Shown here in pieces: positions 1 to 6,205 of a stretch of DNA of 12,942 nt (position 1 is its first letter; the number at the start of each line of letters is the position of its first letter). The notes under the pieces were generated by a model. The model was not told the DNA's origin, searched no databases, and saw only the letters and a list, made by a program, of their open reading frames with translations. The stretch comes from an uncultured Clostridia bacterium (lineage in GTDB: Bacteria > Bacillota > Clostridia > Christensenellales > UBA1242): positions 1-12,942 of the forward strand of contig CAMUJQ010000026.1 in assembly GCA_947089305.1 (NCBI GenBank), given 5' to 3'. The translations under genes and the position numbers were made by a program.

Positions 1-258
1 TTGCGTTATGCTTCAAGTTTAATTTTAAAACTTGCAAATACTGCTAAAAATAGTGAAATAAAAAAACTATTTAAATTAAGCGGTCTTTTAAATTCACTTC
101 CAGAAAAAAAAGTAAATTTAACTGATTTAATTGAAAAAGAAAATATTGATCAAAACGAATTAACAAGTTTAACATTAGAAGAGCAACTAGAATTATTTAA
201 GGTTAAAGATAAAAAGCGCTTGAAAAATTTTGTTGTTTATGATAAAATAAAAGCATAA
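1..258 (+). CDS. 3' end of an unrecognised gene (partial)
   Basis: An open frame runs from the first base of the window to a TAA at 256-258. The first codon is TTG, but no upstream sequence is available to show a ribosome binding site, so I read this as the C-terminal 85 residues of a longer protein rather than a complete small gene. The visible part is hydrophilic, Lys/Glu-rich and probably mostly helical, with a leucine-rich stretch around residues 52-68 (SLTLEEQLELFKV). I do not recognise the family and see no catalytic motif. Its stop codon overlaps the rarA start as TAATG, a one-base overlap, so the two are translationally coupled and co-transcribed. The coupling suggests, but does not show, a related role in DNA maintenance. 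Confidence 0.7.
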   Translation: MRYASSLILKLANTAKNSEIKKLFKLSGLLNSLPEKKVNLTDLIEKENIDQNELTSLTLEEQLELFKVKDKKRLKNFVVYDKIKA

Positions 259-1553
259 TGGAAGATGTTTTTAAAAATAGTTTTGAATCTAAAAAGCGTT
301 TAGCTGAACGCATGCGTCCTAAATTATTAAATGATTTTGTTGGTCAAGAGCACATATTAGGAAAGGGCAAACTTCTAAGGCGTGAAATTGAAAGTGGACT
401 TATTACAAGTTGCATTTTTTATGGACCATCGGGCACAGGTAAAACAACTCTTGCGCATATTATTGCTAATGCATGTAAAGGAGAGTTTGAAAAACTTTCT
501 AGCATTTCAAGCGGAGTGGCTGATGCAAAAAATGTTATTGAAAAAGCAAAAAATAATTTTAATTTATATGGAAGAAAAACTTTTTTATTTTTAGATGAAT
601 GCCACAGGTGGAGTAAAGCACAAAGCGACAGTGTTTTAGCTGCAGTTGAGGAAGGCTTTTTAATATTAATTGGTGCAACAACTGAAAACCCAAACTATGC
701 TTTAACTAAAGCACTTTTAAGCAGATGCACAGTTTTTGAATTTAGACCGCTTAGCACAGACAATATTAAAACTGCCTTAAAACGCGCCTTAACAAGTGAA
801 GCAGGTTATAAAGGCATAAATATTGAATTAACTGATGAAGCTCTTGAAATTTTAGCTAAAAATTGTTCAGGCGATTTACGTGTTGCATATAACGCACTTG
901 AACTTGCCGTAACAACAACAGACAAAAATAAGCAGGGAAAAATTATTATAGACAAAGAAGTTGCTAGCGAGTGCTTACAGCGACCAGTTTTATCTATGGA
1001 CGAAACTACAAAATTTAACCTTTTAAGCGCGTTTTGTAAAAGTCTTAGAGGAAGTGATACTGATGCGGCTATTTATTATTCAGAACGCCTTATCACGGGT
1101 GGGTTAGATGCCGAAACCATAGCACGTCGTTTGATTGCGCACGCCAGCGAAGATGTTGGAATGGCAAATTCTAACGCACTCTTAATGGCTAACCTTGCAT
1201 TAAATTCAATTAAAAATTTAGGCATGCCCGAAGGAAAAATTCCACTAACACATGCGATTATTTATGTTTGCGAGGCTGAAAAAAGTAATAGTGTTATAAA
1301 TGCAATGTACGCGGCAGCCTATGATGCCGAACATAACGCTGACGATAATATTCCAGCATATTTAAAAAATCATACAATAGATTCTAAAAAATATAAATAT
1401 CCTCATGAATTTGGTGGTTATGTTAAACAACAATATCTGCCAAATAGCTTAAAAGACCGCGTATATTACAATCCAAGCAAAAACGGGGCAGAAGCAAAAC
1501 TGACACGCAAAAAAGCCATGTTTTATAATTTAGAAGATAAACAAAAAAACTAA
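258..1553 (+). CDS. rarA: Replication-associated recombination protein RarA (MgsA), AAA+ ATPase
   Basis: RarA/MgsA/WRNIP1-family ATPase, which acts on stalled replication forks and gapped DNA with SSB and RecA; cytoplasmic. The 431 residues match the usual length. The N-terminal LAERMRPKLLNDFVGQEHILG is typical of the family. Walker A is GPSGTGKT at residues 56-63. Walker B is FLDECHRWSKAQ at 111-122, where most relatives have DEIHRFNKAQ, so the I-to-C, F-to-W and N-to-S changes are lineage-specific. Sensor 1 is GATTENP (139-145), the probable arginine finger is R156 in LLSRC, and sensor 2 lies in GDLRVAYNALE (205-215). The C-terminal tetramerisation domain is recognisable from AYDAEHNADDNIPAYLK through YKYPHEFGGYVKQQYLP. 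The ATG at 258 overlaps the upstream stop, indicating coupled translation. Arg codons are mostly CGN, unlike the AGA-rich downstream genes. The assignment is secure. Confidence 0.96.
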   Translation: MEDVFKNSFESKKRLAERMRPKLLNDFVGQEHILGKGKLLRREIESGLITSCIFYGPSGTGKTTLAHIIANACKGEFEKLSSISSGVADAKNVIEKAKNNFNLYGRKTFLFLDECHRWSKAQSDSVLAAVEEGFLILIGATTENPNYALTKALLSRCTVFEFRPLSTDNIKTALKRALTSEAGYKGINIELTDEALEILAKNCSGDLRVAYNALELAVTTTDKNKQGKIIIDKEVASECLQRPVLSMDETTKFNLLSAFCKSLRGSDTDAAIYYSERLITGGLDAETIARRLIAHASEDVGMANSNALLMANLALNSIKNLGMPEGKIPLTHAIIYVCEAEKSNSVINAMYAAAYDAEHNADDNIPAYLKNHTIDSKKYKYPHEFGGYVKQQYLPNSLKDRVYYNPSKNGAEAKLTRKKAMFYNLEDKQKN

Positions 1554-1574
1554 CCGTTTTGGGTTAGTTTTTTT
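1543..1574 (+). terminator. Intrinsic terminator of rarA, overlapping its stop codon
   Basis: A 13-bp arm (seven A then CTAACC, 1543-1555) pairs with GGTTAG followed by seven T (1562-1574) across the loop GTTTTG. The rarA stop codon (1551-1553) sits inside the left arm. Because both flanks are A/T runs, the structure can also work on the minus strand as a second-line stop for the convergent phosphodiesterase gene. Confidence 0.88.
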
Positions 1575-1602
1575 AATAATTAAACTCGACTTTTAGAATC
1601 GC

Positions 1603-1639
1603 TAATTGTTGGAGGGATATTGATAGTTCCCTCTAATTA
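1603..1639. repeat. Inverted repeat without a T-run, possible structured RNA or repeat remnant
   Basis: GGAGGGA (1611-1617) can pair with TCCCTCT (1628-1634, the outermost pair a G-T wobble) around a 10-base loop. After a 3-base bulge (GTT, 1608-1610) the flanking TAATT (1603-1607) pairs with AATTA (1635-1639). It is more GC-rich than its surroundings and lies between the rarA terminator and the terminator of the convergent gene. The A-run that follows belongs to the next terminator, so on the plus strand this is not an intrinsic terminator. It could be a REP-like repeat, a small RNA hairpin or a decayed element. The pairing is visible; the function is unknown. Confidence 0.5.
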
Positions 1640-1670
1640 AAAAAAACTACATTTACTAATGTAGCTTTTT
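1639..1670 (-). terminator. Intrinsic terminator of the phosphodiesterase gene
   Basis: CTACATT (1647-1653) pairs with AATGTAG (1658-1664) around the loop TACT. On the minus strand it is followed by eight T (complement of A 1639-1646), twelve bases past the stop codon. A plus-strand T-run (1666-1670) makes it usable in the other direction as well, which suits the convergent arrangement with rarA. Confidence 0.88.
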
Positions 1671-1681
1671 AAACTTTTATA

Positions 1682-2416
1682 TTATAACGCTTTTTCTATA
1701 TCAAAGCCCTCAAATATTGCGTTTGCGCCAAGTTCTTTTGCCTTGTAAAAATCTTCTTCATTTCTAATTGTCCAAGCAAGAAGGGGAAGTTCACTATATT
1801 TTTTTAAATATCTATTTGGCATATCACTAATATTATAAGAAATAAAGTGTGGGCATACTGTTTTGTTAAATTTCATGCGTTTTAAAATTGCCTTTTTGAT
1901 GCCACTTAATTTATCGCCTTTAAAGAAACTTGCTAATTGACCGCGGATAACTTCAGGCGCATGATCTTTAAACCATTTCACACTGAATGGATTAAAACTT
2001 TGAATTGCATATTCGCCTTTATATGATTTTAATATGTCATATAATTTTTCTTCTAAAACACCCACTTTTAAACCAGCATTTTTAATTTCAATCAAAAGGG
2101 GAACTTGACCTTTAACAAGTTTTAACACATCTTTAAATTCTGGAATAGAATAATTTGTTTTATTTAATTTAAGCTTTTTTAAATCTTCTTTTTTTACTCT
2201 ATTTAAATATCCATCTGTATTACAAACTCTTGCTAATGTTTCATCATGAAAAACAACAACTGTTCCATCGTCAAGAAGTTGAACATCAAGTTCAATAGGG
2301 TAGTTGTTTGTTATTGCATTTTGAAAAGCGCCTAAACTATTTTCTGGAAATTCACTATTATGTAAACCTCTATGTGCAATTGGTCTATTAATTAAAAAAG
2401 AATTTTCTAAACTCAT
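1682..2416 (-). CDS. Glycerophosphodiester phosphodiesterase, GDPD family
   Basis: Hydrolyses glycerophosphodiesters (deacylated phospholipids) to glycerol-3-phosphate and an alcohol. The 244 residues form a single GDPD TIM-barrel domain with no signal peptide or membrane segment, so it is cytoplasmic, unlike periplasmic GlpQ. Visible motifs are AHRGLHN (14-20, catalytic H15 and R16), PENS (24-27), IELDVQ (41-46, metal-binding E42 and D44), FHDETLARV (56-64, second catalytic H57), LIEIK (108-112), IQSFNP (138-143), the AWT strand (214-216) and a C-terminal IFEGF (234-238), as expected for the short Bacillota GDPD type. The ATG at 2416 has AAGG about ten bases upstream (2426-2429). It is a single gene, convergent with rarA and divergent from lepA, with its own promoter and terminator. 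The exact diester substrate cannot be told from sequence, so no symbol is given. Confidence 0.92.
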   Translation of the reverse strand: MSLENSFLINRPIAHRGLHNSEFPENSLGAFQNAITNNYPIELDVQLLDDGTVVVFHDETLARVCNTDGYLNRVKKEDLKKLKLNKTNYSIPEFKDVLKLVKGQVPLLIEIKNAGLKVGVLEEKLYDILKSYKGEYAIQSFNPFSVKWFKDHAPEVIRGQLASFFKGDKLSGIKKAILKRMKFNKTVCPHFISYNISDMPNRYLKKYSELPLLAWTIRNEEDFYKAKELGANAIFEGFDIEKAL

Positions 2417-2460
2417 AAATTTTTTCCTTATTTTATTATATTTTTCTTTTGTGTTAATTT

Positions 2461-2489
2461 ATTCTAACAAATAAATTTTTTGTTGTAAA
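2461..2489 (-). promoter_or_regulatory. Sigma-A-type promoter of the phosphodiesterase gene
   Basis: Read on the minus strand, TTTACA (2489-2484) and TAGAAT (2466-2461) are separated by 17 bases, giving a predicted start near 2454 and a leader of about 38 bases. The -35 lies inside a small dyad (TTTGTT, 2479-2484, against AACAAA, 2488-2493) that could be an operator. No regulator is encoded nearby. Confidence 0.7.
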
Positions 2490-2508
2490 CAAATTAACCT
2501 CACTTTAT

Positions 2509-2537
2509 TTGCAATTTATTTAAATTTAGTGTAAAAT
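2509..2537 (+). promoter_or_regulatory. Sigma-A-type promoter of the lepA operon
   Basis: TTGCAA (2509-2514) and TAAAAT (2532-2537) are separated by 17 bases. The predicted start is near 2544, leaving a very short leader of about 14 bases before the TTG start. It is back to back with the divergent promoter, with 19 bases between the two -35 elements. Confidence 0.72.
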
Positions 2538-2545
2538 CTAATAAA

Positions 2546-2551
2546 AGTAGG
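2546..2551 (+). promoter_or_regulatory. Ribosome binding site that fixes the lepA TTG start
   Basis: AGTAGG ends six bases before the TTG at 2558. No in-frame ATG lies between the promoter and the conserved N-terminus, and the first internal Met is residue 48, inside the GTPase core, so the TTG must be used. Confidence 0.65.
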
Positions 2552-2557
2552 TTTATT

Positions 2558-4363
2558 TTGGCAAAAGATTTAAGTTTAGTTAGAAATTTTTGTATTGTAG
2601 CACATATTGATCACGGAAAGTCAACTCTTGCTGACAGGCTTTTAGAATACACTCATACTCTTGAAAAACGCGACCTATCAACACAAACTCTAGATTCCAT
2701 GGATTTAGAAAGAGAAAGAGGAATTACAATAAAACTTTCTCCTGTTAAAATGGAATATATTTTAGATGGCAAGACGTATACATTAAATTTAATTGACACT
2801 CCAGGGCATGTTGACTTTACTTATGAAGTAAGTAGAAGTTTAAAGGCCTGTGACGGAGCAATTTTACTTATAGATGCATCTCAAGGAATTGAAGCCCAAA
2901 CACTTGCAAATTTATATCTTGCTATTGAAAATGACCTTGAAATTTTACCTGTTATAAATAAAATTGATTTACCAAGTGCAAATATTGAAGAAACAAAAAA
3001 ACAAATTGAAGATATTATTGGTTTACCAGCAGACAACGTTCCTTGCATATCAGCTAAAAGTGGAATTAATATCGAAGATGTTTTAAATAGTGTAATTAAA
3101 GATTTTCCGCATCCAAAAGGAAATGTTTCTGCGCCATTAAAAGCACTTATTTTTGATAGTTTTTATGACGCATATAAAGGCGCCATTTGTTTGGTTTCAA
3201 TTAAAGATGGAATTGTAAAAGTTGGCGATAAAATTAAAATGTTTGAAACTGATTCAACTTTTGATGTTACTGAAGTTGGAGTTTTTAAACCTAATATGAG
3301 CGCAACTAGCGAGTTAAGCGTAGGTGATGTTGGATATATTGCAGCTAGTATTAAAAATGTTAGAGAAGCTAAAGTTGGGGATACAATAACTACTGTAACT
3401 AATCCTTGTTTAGAACCTGTTCCTGGATACAAAAAAGTTCAACCCGTTGTTTTTAGTGGAATTTATCCTGTTGAAGGAGATAAATATGTAGACTTAAAAG
3501 AAGCCTTAGAAAAGTTACAACTTAGTGATGCAAGTTTAGTTTATCAACCTGAAACAAGTGCCGCCCTTGGTTTTGGTTTTAGGGTTGGTTTTTTAGGTTT
3601 GCTTCATATGGAAATTATAACTGAAAGGCTTGAGCGCGAATTTAATTTAGATTTAATTACAACTAGCCCTAGCGTTAATTATTTAGTGCATAAAGTGGGT
3701 GGCGATATACTAGAAATTTCAAATCCATCAAATTTGCCAAATCTAGCTAATATAGAATACATTGAAGAACCTGTTGTAAATTTATTTGTTTATTCTCCTC
3801 CAACATATGTTGGTGAGATAATGAATCTATGCATTGAAAAAAGAGGAATTTATAACGATTTAGTTTATCTTGATACTAATAGAGTTAAACTAAATTTTAC
3901 AATGCCACTTAGTGAAATAGTGTTTGACTTTTTTGATGCACTTAAAAGCAGAACAAAAGGTTATGCTAGTTTGGAATATGAACTTAATGGTTATATTAAA
4001 AGTCCTCTTGTTAGAGTTGATATTTTGCTTAATGGAGAACAATGTGATGCATTAAGTTTAATTTGTCATAGAGACAAAGCATATCAAAAAAGTTCATCTA
4101 TTACATCAAAACTTAAGGAAGTTATTCCACGCCAAATGTTTGAAGTGCCAATTCAAGCTGCAATAGGTGGCAAAATTATTGCAAGAGAAACCATTAAAGC
4201 ATTAAGAAAAGATGTATTAGCAAAATGTTATGGTGGCGATATTACAAGAAAACGTAAACTTCTTGAAAAACAAAAAGAAGGAAAGAAAAGAATGCGTAAA
4301 TTTGGCAGTGTAGAAATTCCAAGTGAGGCATTCACAAGTATTTTAAAATTAGACAATAATTAA
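2558..4363 (+). CDS. lepA: Elongation factor 4 (LepA), ribosome-associated GTPase
   Basis: LepA/EF4 is a translational GTPase related to EF-G that binds the ribosome and influences initiation and elongation; it is cytoplasmic with membrane association reported in some bacteria. The 601 residues match the family. The G domain shows G1 AHIDHGKS (15-22), the switch I segment ERGITIK (53-59), G3 DTPGHVDF (80-87, catalytic H84), G4 NKID (134-137) and G5 SAK (165-167). The beta-barrel, III and V domains follow, with LGFGFRVGFLGLLHMEI in domain III. The LepA-specific C-terminal domain is clear from PRQMFEVPIQAAIGGKIIAR and ends in the basic LEKQKEGKKRMRKFGSVEIP. It starts with TTG and is the first gene of a four-gene operon; its TAA lies within the hemW ribosome binding site. 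The assignment is secure. Confidence 0.98.
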   Translation: MAKDLSLVRNFCIVAHIDHGKSTLADRLLEYTHTLEKRDLSTQTLDSMDLERERGITIKLSPVKMEYILDGKTYTLNLIDTPGHVDFTYEVSRSLKACDGAILLIDASQGIEAQTLANLYLAIENDLEILPVINKIDLPSANIEETKKQIEDIIGLPADNVPCISAKSGINIEDVLNSVIKDFPHPKGNVSAPLKALIFDSFYDAYKGAICLVSIKDGIVKVGDKIKMFETDSTFDVTEVGVFKPNMSATSELSVGDVGYIAASIKNVREAKVGDTITTVTNPCLEPVPGYKKVQPVVFSGIYPVEGDKYVDLKEALEKLQLSDASLVYQPETSAALGFGFRVGFLGLLHMEIITERLEREFNLDLITTSPSVNYLVHKVGGDILEISNPSNLPNLANIEYIEEPVVNLFVYSPPTYVGEIMNLCIEKRGIYNDLVYLDTNRVKLNFTMPLSEIVFDFFDALKSRTKGYASLEYELNGYIKSPLVRVDILLNGEQCDALSLICHRDKAYQKSSSITSKLKEVIPRQMFEVPIQAAIGGKIIARETIKALRKDVLAKCYGGDITRKRKLLEKQKEGKKRMRKFGSVEIPSEAFTSILKLDNN

Positions 4364-4370
4364 GGAGGTG
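4362..4370 (+). promoter_or_regulatory. Strong ribosome binding site that decides the hemW TTG start
   Basis: AAGGAGGTG is a near-perfect anti-SD match. AGGAGG ends seven bases before the TTG at 4376, and the site overlaps the lepA stop codon. The TTG also gives the family-typical N-terminus just before IYIHIPFC; the next Met (residue 29) would remove the iron-sulfur cluster motif. Confidence 0.9.
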
Positions 4371-4375
4371 TTAAA

Positions 4376-5470
4376 TTGAAAACTTCTAATATTTATATTC
4401 ATATTCCTTTTTGTAGGCAACGATGCACATATTGTAATTTTAAAAGTGTGAAATTTAACATTGCAATGGCAGCTGATTATGTTACTGCAATTATTAAAGA
4501 AATTAGAGCAAGAAAAAATGAAATTAATGGCTCAATGGCAAAAACTGTTTATATTGGGGGTGGAACACCTTCTATTTTATCAGGCGGACAATTAACTAGA
4601 ATTGTAAATGAAATTAAAAAATATGCTTCTATTGATGAAAACACTGAATTTACTGTAGAGGTTAATCCTGAAAGTGTAACACCAGAAAAAATGTATGTTT
4701 ACAAAGCAATGGGTGTAAATCGCATTTCTATTGGTATGCAAAGTTCAAATAATAATGTTTTAAAATTGTCAAATCGACCTCATACAAATGAGCAATTTTT
4801 AAATGCTATAAAAGCTATTAAAAGTGTAAAACTTAAGAACTTAAGCATTGACTGTTTAATTGGCTTACAAGGCTCATCAAAAGAAGAAGCGATTAAAAGT
4901 GTAAAACAAGCTCTTAAACAAAAACCTAAACATATATCGGTATATGCTTTAAATTGTGATGAAAATTGTTTAATGTATAGTCTTGTAAAAAACAATAAAA
5001 TTAAAATTATGGAAGATGATGAAGTTGCAAAAGTGCTTGAAATTATTAACTCTCTTTTAAAAAGAAAAGGTTTTATTCATTATGAAATTTCTAATTTTGC
5101 AAAAAAAGGTTTTGAAAGTCAACATAATATAAATTATTGGTATGGGGAAGAATATATTGGTTTTGGTTGCGGGGCAGTTACTTATCGCAACAATACAAGA
5201 AGTGAATGTATTAGTGAAGTTGACGAATATTGTAAAGGCAAAGTTAAATATAAAGAAGAAGATGTTAACGATAAAATTAAGCTTGAAGAGAAAATTATGC
5301 TTGGGCTTAGAACAATTTATGGCGTTGATTTAACTCTTATTGACGATAATAAAAAAGATTATATTCAAACTTTAGTTAAACATAAATTTGCAATAATTAA
5401 AAATAATAAGTTGATTTTAACTGAAAAAGGTTTCAATTTATCTAATCAAATTATTTCAGTTTTAATGTAG
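4376..5470 (+). CDS. hemW: HemW-type radical SAM protein (putative heme chaperone)
   Basis: HemW resembles HemN (oxygen-independent coproporphyrinogen oxidase) but in studied bacteria is a heme chaperone rather than the oxidase. The 364 residues fit HemW and lack the longer HemN N-terminus. The radical SAM cluster motif is C13-x3-C17-x2-C20 in HIPFCRQRCTYCNF. Other family blocks are YIGGGTPSIL (59-68), VEVNPES (94-100), GVNRISIGMQS (113-123) and HYEISNFAK followed by HNINYW. Two blocks are altered: DLMYGLPG is DCLIGLQG (159-166), and GFGAGAHSY is GFGCGAVTY, so the usual His-Ser pair is missing. A winged-helix-like C-terminus follows. It is second in the lepA operon, as in Bacillus (lepA-hemN/hemW). 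Neither its role in heme handling nor heme use by this organism can be told from the window. Confidence 0.9.
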   Translation: MKTSNIYIHIPFCRQRCTYCNFKSVKFNIAMAADYVTAIIKEIRARKNEINGSMAKTVYIGGGTPSILSGGQLTRIVNEIKKYASIDENTEFTVEVNPESVTPEKMYVYKAMGVNRISIGMQSSNNNVLKLSNRPHTNEQFLNAIKAIKSVKLKNLSIDCLIGLQGSSKEEAIKSVKQALKQKPKHISVYALNCDENCLMYSLVKNNKIKIMEDDEVAKVLEIINSLLKRKGFIHYEISNFAKKGFESQHNINYWYGEEYIGFGCGAVTYRNNTRSECISEVDEYCKGKVKYKEEDVNDKIKLEEKIMLGLRTIYGVDLTLIDDNKKDYIQTLVKHKFAIIKNNKLILTEKGFNLSNQIISVLM

Positions 5471-5475
5471 AGGTG
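5469..5475 (+). promoter_or_regulatory. Ribosome binding site that decides the rsmE TTG start
   Basis: AGAGGTG lies just upstream of the TTG at 5480 and overlaps the hemW TAG (5468-5470). That TAG is in the rsmE frame, so translation cannot begin further upstream, and the rsmE frame contains no ATG at all. Confidence 0.85.
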
Positions 5476-5479
5476 TATT

Positions 5480-6205
5480 TTGGAAATAAGAACATTTTTT
5501 ACCAAAACTTTTTTGAACGAATTCACTTGTACTCTTGAAGATGAAGAATTTATCCATGCTGTAAAAGTTGATAGACTTAAAGTGGGTGATAAAGCAAGGG
5601 TGATTGATAACACAGAATTTGAATATTTTTGCGAAGTTATTGAGATACAAAAAAATAAAGTTATTTTAAAAATTAACCAAAAACAAATTTGTGAAAAAAA
5701 TCCTAAAATTGATTTAGATGTTTTTTTGTGCTTACTAAAGGGAGATAAAATAGATAACATTTTACCTAAACTTAGTGAACTTGGAGTTAAAAACTTATAT
5801 TTAGTTTCCAGTCAAAATGTTGATAGGAAAGGCAATATTAATTTTGATAGATTAAATAAAATTTCTGTAACAAGTGCAAAGCAATGTGAGAGAAGTAAAG
5901 TTCTAAATGTAGAAAATAAAGTTTTAAATTTTGATAACGTTTTAGATAGCATCCAAAATTATGATAATTTTTTAGTTTTTTATGAAAATGAACCCAAAGT
6001 AAATCTTAATAATATTAAATTAAAAAAAGGAAAGTCTGCTATTTTTATTGGCAGTGAAGGTGGATTTTTAGAAAGTGAAATTAATGCTTTAAAAAATAAA
6101 AATGCAAGTTCAGTTAGCCTTGGAAATCTCATTTTAAAAGCCGATACAGCTGTTGTTGTTGCAACAACTTTAACAACATTTTTACTTGGAGGTTTAAACA
6201 AATGA
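5480..6205 (+). CDS. rsmE: 16S rRNA (uracil(1498)-N3)-methyltransferase RsmE
   Basis: A SPOUT-class methyltransferase that makes m3U1498 on 16S rRNA of the 30S subunit using SAM. The 241 residues match the family. The N-terminal PUA-like domain contains FIHAVKVDRLKVGDKARVID (24-43, conserved H26). The knotted catalytic domain shows LLKGDKIDNILPKLSELGV (85-103), AIFIGSEGGFLESEI (187-201) and VSLGNLILKADTAVVVA (212-228). Substitutions relative to the consensus include GPEGGF to GSEGGF, LG-RILR-ETA to LGNLILKADTA, and EQ(S/C)xR to KQCER (134-138); the fold-defining glycines remain. It begins with TTG 9 bases after the hemW stop and overlaps mtaB by four bases (ATGA). This is the yqeU position of the Bacillus cluster, but the usual hrcA-grpE-dnaK-dnaJ-prmA block is absent upstream. 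Confidence 0.93.
   Translation: MEIRTFFTKTFLNEFTCTLEDEEFIHAVKVDRLKVGDKARVIDNTEFEYFCEVIEIQKNKVILKINQKQICEKNPKIDLDVFLCLLKGDKIDNILPKLSELGVKNLYLVSSQNVDRKGNINFDRLNKISVTSAKQCERSKVLNVENKVLNFDNVLDSIQNYDNFLVFYENEPKVNLNNIKLKKGKSAIFIGSEGGFLESEINALKNKNASSVSLGNLILKADTAVVVATTLTTFLLGGLNK

Noticed and set aside
1682..2416. Loss of the usual C-terminal TDxP-type motif in the phosphodiesterase as a sign of inactivity
   Set aside because: The IFEGF ending fits the short cytoplasmic Bacillota GDPD type as I know it, and all catalytic and metal residues are present.
3163..3432. 89-residue minus-strand open frame inside lepA
   Set aside because: Complement of a conserved coding region, with no RBS or promoter; a typical shadow.
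5446..5760. 104-residue minus-strand open frame across the hemW-rsmE junction
   Set aside because: Antisense to two secure genes, rich in Ser/Leu/Ile/Phe as expected from reading AT-rich genes backwards, and no RBS seen.
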